DNA of 64,000 nt from Burkholderia latens (GTDB lineage: Bacteria > Pseudomonadota > Gammaproteobacteria > Burkholderiales > Burkholderiaceae). The first letter of the stretch is position 1, and each line of letters opens with the position of its first letter. A program made the position numbers and the translations under genes. The stretch lies in NCBI RefSeq assembly GCF_001718795.1, contig NZ_CP013438.1, forward strand, positions 1,240,001 through 1,304,000. The letters are read 5' to 3'. The notes under the pieces were generated by a model that saw only the letters and a list, made by a program, of their open reading frames with translations, was not told the DNA's origin and ran no database searches. Below are positions 59,528 to 64,000 of the stretch, piece after piece.

Positions 59528-60727
59528 TTGTCCACGCTCACCAACGACTTCCGGCAGCCGATCGGCCGCCCCGTTCCAGACTGGTCCGCACGCCCGCGCC
59601 CCGAGCGCATCGTGCTCGAAGGCCGCTACTGCCGCCTCGAACCGCTCGACGCCGACCGCCACGCGGCCGATCTGTACGCCGCGTACGCGCTTGCGCCCGA
59701 CGGCAGCGACTGGACCTATCTCGCGCACGGCCCTTATGCCGACGAGTCGAGTTACCGCGACTACGCACGCGCTGCGGCGGCGAGCGCCGATCCGCTGCAC
59801 TACACGGTGATCGACCGCGCGACAAACCGCGCCGTCGGCACGCTCGCGCTGATGCGCATCGATCCGGCCAACGGCGTGATCGAGGTCGGTTCGGTCACGT
59901 TCTCGCCGCTGCTCAAGCGCACGCCGGTCTCGACGGAAGCGCAGTACCTGCTGATGAAATATGCGTTCGACACGCTCGGCTACCGGCGCTACGAATGGAA
60001 GTGCGACGATCTGAACGGACCGTCGCGCAAGGCGGCCGCGCGGCTCGGCTTCCGTTACGAAGGCACGTTCCGGCAGGCGATCGTCTACAAGGGCCGCAAC
60101 CGCGACACCGCATGGTTCTCGATCGTCGACGGCGAATGGCCGGACGTGCGTGCGGCGTTCGAAGCATGGCTCGCGCCGGAGAACTTCGACGCGAATGGCG
60201 CGCAGCGCGAATCGCTCGTCGCGATTCGCAATGCGCAGTCGCAAGTGCGCCGCGCGGCCAGCCCCGCGAACGACGCGACGCGCGTCGCGGTCCGCGCGCT
60301 CACGCCAGCAGACGAAGCAGCATGGCGCCCGCTGTGGCGGGACTATCAGAAGTTCTACGAGACCGCGCTGAGCGACGCGGTGTTCGCGACGACATGGGCG
60401 CGGCTGACGGATCCCGACGAACCGATGTTCGCGCTCGGCGCGTTCGACGCGTCGGGTACGCTGGTTGGCATCGTGCACGCGATCTATCACCGCTCATGCT
60501 GGACCGAAGGGCCTTACTGCTATCTGCAGGACCTGTTCACGGCGGCCGACGCGCGCGGCCAGGGCGCGGGCGGCGCGCTGATCGAGGCCGTGTACGAGCG
60601 GGCCCGCGAAGCCGGCGCGAGCCGCGTGTACTGGCTCACGCACGAAACCAATACGACCGCACGCGCGCTGTACGACAAGCTCGCGAACAACGCGGGGTTC
60701 ATCCAGTACCGGAAGGATCTCAAGTAA
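59528..60727 (+). CDS. Tandem double-GNAT acetyltransferase
   Basis: A 399-residue fusion of two GNAT domains. The first (about residues 1-225) is RimJ/RimL-like, with VIEVGSVTFSPLLKRTPVST and RRYEWKCDDLNGPSRKAAAR. The second (about 258-399) has LFTAADARGQGAGGALIEAV with the acetyl-CoA loop. Each half resembles a separate Burkholderia GNAT family. The start is uncertain. TTG at 59528 gives LSTLTNDFRQPIGRPVPDW, typical of the first family. ATG 59486 would add 14 residues without a ribosome site. Substrates are unknown. It is divergent to a MocR regulator. Confidence 0.82.
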   Translation: MSTLTNDFRQPIGRPVPDWSARPRPERIVLEGRYCRLEPLDADRHAADLYAAYALAPDGSDWTYLAHGPYADESSYRDYARAAAASADPLHYTVIDRATNRAVGTLALMRIDPANGVIEVGSVTFSPLLKRTPVSTEAQYLLMKYAFDTLGYRRYEWKCDDLNGPSRKAAARLGFRYEGTFRQAIVYKGRNRDTAWFSIVDGEWPDVRAAFEAWLAPENFDANGAQRESLVAIRNAQSQVRRAASPANDATRVAVRALTPADEAAWRPLWRDYQKFYETALSDAVFATTWARLTDPDEPMFALGAFDASGTLVGIVHAIYHRSCWTEGPYCYLQDLFTAADARGQGAGGALIEAVYERAREAGASRVYWLTHETNTTARALYDKLANNAGFIQYRKDLK

Positions 60728-60829
60728 CGCGGCGACCCGGTCGGGCGAGCGACGCCGATCGCCGCGATGGCCCGCGCGCGCGGCCGACGCGCGACGGCGC
60801 AGGGGACCGAACCCCGCGCCGTCGCGATG

Positions 60830-60878
60830 CGTCTCGCTTTCCGTCTCAATACCGTGAGACGAATGTCCCGGCGTCTCA
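60830..60878. promoter_or_regulatory. Cluster of CGTCTCA half-sites
   Basis: CGTCTC at 60830, CGTCTCA at 60842, TGAGACG at 60855 and CGTCTCA at 60872 form a cluster. The middle pair is a perfect 7-bp inverted repeat with a 6-bp spacer. It lies about 160-210 bp upstream of a sigma-54-like promoter, where an enhancer-binding protein would bind. The rest of gap 60728-61109 shows no gene. Confidence 0.5.
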
Positions 60879-61013
60879 TCCCGATCGATTGGCGCAATCG
60901 CAGCAATTTCGGCGCGCCGCATGCGCCCCTCTCCTCCGCCTCCAATGCCACGCGGCCTGCTGCACCGCACGCCGCGTGCGCGTCTTCGTCGCTGCCCGAT
61001 CGCGCATCCGGGC

Positions 61014-61030
61014 TGGCCCCGTTCCTGCAT
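61014..61030 (+). promoter_or_regulatory. Possible sigma-54 promoter of the butanediol dehydrogenase gene
   Basis: TGGCCCC, 4 nt, CTGCA has the essential GG-N10-GC spacing and matches 9 of the 12 fixed consensus positions. The predicted start near 61040 gives a 70-nt leader. Confidence 0.45.
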
Positions 61031-61109
61031 ATCGGTCGGTCGCGCATTCGCGCGACGGGCTCGACGGCTCCTGCCGTGCGCCCGACGACAACCTGACGGA
61101 GACAGCAAC

Positions 61110-62207
61110 GTGAGTACACCGGCACCGAACACCGCTCTGAGCATGAAGGCCGCCGTCTGGCACGGCCGCAACGACATCCGCGTCGAACAGGTTCCCGTTC
61201 CGGCGCAACCGCCGGCAGGCTGGGTCCAGATTCGCGTGCACTGGTGCGGCATTTGCGGCTCGGACCTGCACGAATACGTCGCCGGCCCCGTGTTCATCCC
61301 GGTCGACGCGCCGCATCCGTTGACGGGCCTGAAAGGCCAGTGCATCCTCGGCCACGAGTTCAGCGGCGAAATCGCGGCGCTCGGCGCCGGCGTGACGGGC
61401 TTCGCGCTCGGCGATCGCGTGACGGCCGACGCGTGCCAGCATTGCGGCACCTGCTGGTACTGCCGGCACGGGCTGTACAACATCTGCGAGAACCTCGCGT
61501 TCACCGGGCTGATGAACAACGGCGCATTCGCCGAATACGTGAACGTGCCTGCCGAGCTGCTGTACAAGCTGCCCGACGACTTCCCGACCGAGGCCGGCGC
61601 GCTGATCGAGCCGCTCGCGGTCGGGCTGCATGCGGTGAAGAAGGCCGGCAACATCGTCGGGCAGACCGTCGTCGTGGTCGGCGCCGGCACGATCGGCCTG
61701 TGCACCATCATGTGCGCGAAGGCCGCGGGCGCCGGCCGCGTGATCGCGCTGGAAATGTCGGCCGCGCGCAAACAGAAGGCGCTGGAGGTCGGCGCGACGG
61801 CCGTGATCGACCCGAAGGCGTCCGACGCGATCGCGGAAGTCAAGGCGCTGACGGGCAGCTACGGTGCCGACGTGTCGTTCGAATGCATCGGGCACACGGC
61901 CACCGCGCAACTCGCGATCGACGTCATCCGCAAGGCGGGCAAGTCGGTGATGGTCGGCATCTTCGAGGAGCCGACGTCGTTCAATTTCTTCGACATCGTG
62001 TCGACCGAGAAGGAAGTGATCGGCTCGCTCGCATACAACGGCGAATTCGCGGACGTGATCCGTTTCATCGCGGACGGCCGCATCGACGTGCAGCCGCTGA
62101 TCACCGGACGCATTGCGCTCGGCGACATCGTCACGCACGGGTTCGAGGAGCTGGTCAACCACAAGGACCGGAACGTGAAGATCATCGTCCAGCCGGCAGC
62201 CGCGTGA
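61110..62207 (+). CDS. 2,3-butanediol dehydrogenase (zinc MDR family)
   Basis: A 365-residue zinc-dependent medium-chain dehydrogenase. Catalytic zinc ligands are Cys49 (CGICGSDLHEY), His82 and Glu83 (GHEF). Structural zinc cysteines are 112, 115, 118 and 126. The NAD fold has VVVVGAGTIGLCTIMCAKAA. FIPVDAPHPLTGLKGQCILG is characteristic of (R,R)-butanediol dehydrogenases, which interconvert butanediol and acetoin. The start is GTG at 61110 with GGAG 8 nt upstream. MKAAVW at 61143 is an alternative. It is a single gene, followed by a terminator. A possible sigma-54 promoter lies upstream. Confidence 0.88.
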   Translation: MSTPAPNTALSMKAAVWHGRNDIRVEQVPVPAQPPAGWVQIRVHWCGICGSDLHEYVAGPVFIPVDAPHPLTGLKGQCILGHEFSGEIAALGAGVTGFALGDRVTADACQHCGTCWYCRHGLYNICENLAFTGLMNNGAFAEYVNVPAELLYKLPDDFPTEAGALIEPLAVGLHAVKKAGNIVGQTVVVVGAGTIGLCTIMCAKAAGAGRVIALEMSAARKQKALEVGATAVIDPKASDAIAEVKALTGSYGADVSFECIGHTATAQLAIDVIRKAGKSVMVGIFEEPTSFNFFDIVSTEKEVIGSLAYNGEFADVIRFIADGRIDVQPLITGRIALGDIVTHGFEELVNHKDRNVKIIVQPAAA

Positions 62208-62279
62208 CCACGGCCAGGTAACGCGCAGCTCGGGGGCCGGCCGCGCGGGCCGGCGCGCCCCGGCACGCGGCCCCCAAAA

Positions 62280-62303
62280 GCCGGCACGCGTGCCGGCCGT
62301 TTT
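62280..62303. terminator. Intrinsic terminator after the dehydrogenase gene
   Basis: GCCGGCAC-GC-GTGCCGGC is an 18-bp perfect palindrome at 62280-62297, preceded by AAAA and followed by CGTTTT. It should terminate transcription of the dehydrogenase gene and could act in both directions. Confidence 0.8.
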
Positions 62304-62401
62304 CGATGCGCGTACAACGACGCAGCCCGCGACGCGCGGGTTCGGACTTGGATATACTCGTAGCGACATTACCGCCGCGCGCCGCCCGCGCGCCCGCTTC
62401 C

Positions 62402-63058
62402 GTGAAACCACGAGCCGGCCTGATCCTCGAACTCGTCGTCAACCTGCTGCTGCCCTGGGTCGCGTATCGGGTCGCGCACCCGTATTTCGGCGAAACCGGC
62501 GCGCTGTACGCGTCCGCGGTGCCGCCGATCGTCTGGTCGGTCGTCGAATTCATCCGCTCGCGCCGCGTCGATGCCGTCGCCGCCGTCGTGCTGCTCGGCA
62601 TCGCGCTGTCGATCGCCGGCATGGCGCTCGGCGGCAGCACACGCACACTGCTGATGCGCGAATCGCTCGCGTCCGGCACGATCGGCGTGTTGTTCCTGCT
62701 GTCGCTGTTCCTCGATCGTCCGCTGATCTTCTATCTCGCCCGAGCGACGGTCGCCCGCGAAATGACGGGCGGCGCCGCGCGTTTCGAGACAGTGTGGGCC
62801 GAGCAGCCGGGGCTGCGCCAGATGCTGCGGCTGATGACGTTCGTGTGGGGCGCGTGCATGACGCTCGAGATGCTCGTGCGCCTGTGGATGGTCGTCACGT
62901 GGCCCGTCGAGCGCGTGCTCGTCGTGTCGCCGATCATGGGCTACACCGTATTCGGCACGCTGATGGTCTGGACGTTCTGGTACCGGCGTCGCATGCGCGA
63001 GCGCAACAGCGTCGACATCCCGACCCGCGACGGCGTCACCGAAACCGCCGGCCGCTGA
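62402..63058 (+). CDS. VC0807-like membrane protein
   Basis: A 218-residue membrane protein with about six hydrophobic segments (LILELVVNLLLPWVAYRVAH, AVVLLGIALSIAGMALGG, GVLFLLSLFLDRPLIFYLAR, PIMGYTVFGTLMVWTFWYR). It matches the VC0807 family of unknown function. The start is GTG at 62402. A good -10-like TATACT lies at 62353-62358, so more upstream starts would precede the transcript. There is no strong ribosome site. It lies between the terminator and the CPBP gene. Confidence 0.75.
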   Translation: MKPRAGLILELVVNLLLPWVAYRVAHPYFGETGALYASAVPPIVWSVVEFIRSRRVDAVAAVVLLGIALSIAGMALGGSTRTLLMRESLASGTIGVLFLLSLFLDRPLIFYLARATVAREMTGGAARFETVWAEQPGLRQMLRLMTFVWGACMTLEMLVRLWMVVTWPVERVLVVSPIMGYTVFGTLMVWTFWYRRRMRERNSVDIPTRDGVTETAGR

Positions 63059-63154
63059 CCGGTCGGCACGTCCATCCTGCACCGCCGGCGTCGGCACCGT
63101 GTCGCGGCCGCTGCGGTATGATGCGCGGCGTTTCGTTTGTCCGATGCATCGTCC

Positions 63155-64000
63155 ATGTCTCTTTCGCTTCTTCCGTGCGCCACGATCTGGCTCGCGCTGT
63201 TCGCGGCCGCCGCATTCGCATGGCAGCGCCCGCTGCACGGCCTGAGCATCGCCGCCGCCACGCTCGGCTATGCCGGCGCGCTCGCGTTCGGCAAGCTCGA
63301 ACCGATCGCGCTCGCTCCGCTCGCGCTGCTAGCGGCTGCCGCCTGGGGCGTCGCGCCCGGCCGCCCGCTCGTGGTGCGGATTGCGTCGCATGTCGTATTC
63401 GCGGCGCTGGCGATCGCGCTCAGCCTGCATCTGCTTCCCGGTTTCCATAATCCGCGCGTGATCGAGCCGACGCGTTTCACGCCGGACGCCGTGCCGTTCA
63501 CGATGTATCTGAATTTCGACAAGCCGCTGGTTGGCCTGTGGCTGCTGTGGGCGTTGCCGTGGGTCGCGCCCGACGTCCCGCTGGCGCGGGCGCTGCGCAC
63601 CGGCGCCGTGGCGGCGGCCGCGACGGCCGCCGCGTGCCTGGCCGGCGCGCTCGCGTTCGGGATGGTCGGCTGGGCGCCGAAATGGCCGGCGTCGGGGTGG
63701 ATCTGGCTCGTCAACAACGTACTGCTCGTGACGCTCGCCGAGGAAGCGCTGTTCCGCGGCTACGTGCAGGGCGGGCTCACGCGCGTGCTCGGCCGGTTCG
63801 GCTGGGGGCCGTGGGCCGCGCTCGCGATCGGCGCGGTACTGTTCGGCGCCGCGCACGCATCCGGCGGCTGGCAGTGGATCGTGCTCGGGACGGCGGCCGG
63901 CATCGGTTACGGGCTTGCGTGGCGGCGCGGCGGGCTGCTCGCGGCCGCGCTCGCGCACGCGGGACTGAACCTCGTGCACTTCGGACTGTTCACGTACCCG
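63155..64000 (+). CDS. CPBP family intramembrane metalloprotease, 3' end at window edge
   Basis: At least 282 residues, open to the window edge. An 8-helix membrane protein with the CPBP/Abi signature: LAEEALFRGY (EExxxR near residue 195), FGAAHASGG and the third His motif AHAGLNLVHFG close to the edge. All putative metal ligands are therefore inside the window and only a short tail is missing. CPBP proteins are related to CAAX prenyl endopeptidases. Bacterial roles include bacteriocin self-immunity and protein maturation. The substrate is unknown. Confidence 0.87.
   Translation, partial: MSLSLLPCATIWLALFAAAAFAWQRPLHGLSIAAATLGYAGALAFGKLEPIALAPLALLAAAAWGVAPGRPLVVRIASHVVFAALAIALSLHLLPGFHNPRVIEPTRFTPDAVPFTMYLNFDKPLVGLWLLWALPWVAPDVPLARALRTGAVAAAATAAACLAGALAFGMVGWAPKWPASGWIWLVNNVLLVTLAEEALFRGYVQGGLTRVLGRFGWGPWAALAIGAVLFGAAHASGGWQWIVLGTAAGIGYGLAWRRGGLLAAALAHAGLNLVHFGLFTYP

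Noticed and set aside
1-64000. CRISPR array, rRNA or tRNA genes
   Set aside because: No regularly spaced repeats were seen beyond the 12-nt tandem array after cobA, and no rRNA or tRNA sequence was recognised by eye.

Overview
The window is very GC-rich DNA with compact genes, frequent 4-nt ATGA start/stop overlaps and a Burkholderia-type gene set: DUF4148, YXWGXW-repeat proteins, a second infA beside a cold-shock gene, an mprF/acvB pair and a nitrate reductase fused to a CysJ-like flavoprotein. It most likely comes from a Burkholderia chromosome, plausibly the cepacia complex. The species cannot be fixed from the sequence alone. No rRNA, tRNA, CRISPR array, IS element or prophage was found.

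Layout. 0-4 kb: a cut LysE exporter divergent from an Lrp regulator, a VOC protein, then a minus-strand putative copper cluster (CusF-like, DUF2182, DUF1326, small membrane protein). 4-8 kb: DHA2 exporter and a phospholipase C/acid phosphatase coupled to a small protein. 8-10 kb: infA copy, csp gene, and a FitAB-type toxin-antitoxin pair with its operator. 10-16 kb: GT87 membrane glycosyltransferase, divergent acyltransferase, an 820-bp gene-free stretch, a LysR remnant and an MdtD-like exporter. 16-24 kb: DUF4377 lipoprotein, solitary tyrosine recombinase, DUF1501/DUF1800 pair, GNAT, and an ECF sigma/anti-sigma/metal-sensor operon with small secreted proteins upstream. 24-32 kb: Tat-exported metallophosphoesterase, LysE plus LysR, DUF4148, and a PotD/NspS-like binding protein coupled to a Cache-HAMP-GGDEF cyclase. 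32-37 kb: mprF-acvB for lysyl-phosphatidylglycerol. 37-49.4 kb: the assimilatory nitrate region. 49-64 kb: UDG-family protein, YkgJ protein, AraC, FAH hydrolase, HtrA-like protease, LysR/MFS pair, MocR regulator beside a double-GNAT protein, 2,3-butanediol dehydrogenase, VC0807-like protein and a cut CPBP protease.

The nitrate region is the most informative part. NarK, NirB, NirD and the fused nitrate reductase run on the minus strand. CobA (siroheme precursor), a 77-codon frame, NasT (ANTAR antiterminator) and NasS (nitrate sensor) run divergently. Between them lie two GCAC-N7-GTGC NtrC-type sites 21 bp apart, flanked by two outward-facing sigma-54 promoters. The nas leader begins with an A1/G4 hexaloop hairpin at the predicted transcript start. 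A second hexaloop overlaps the 5' arm of an intrinsic terminator that ends just before narK. The cobA leader also begins with such a hairpin. The architecture predicts nitrogen control by NtrC at initiation, nitrate control by NasS-NasT at antitermination, and autoregulation of the sensor operon.

Other second-look items are the NspS/MbaA-like polyamine-to-c-di-GMP pair, a probable coupled leader peptide for the ECF sigma, a possible sigma-54 promoter with upstream repeats ahead of the butanediol dehydrogenase, and an HtrA-like protease with Asp at the conserved oxyanion glycine.
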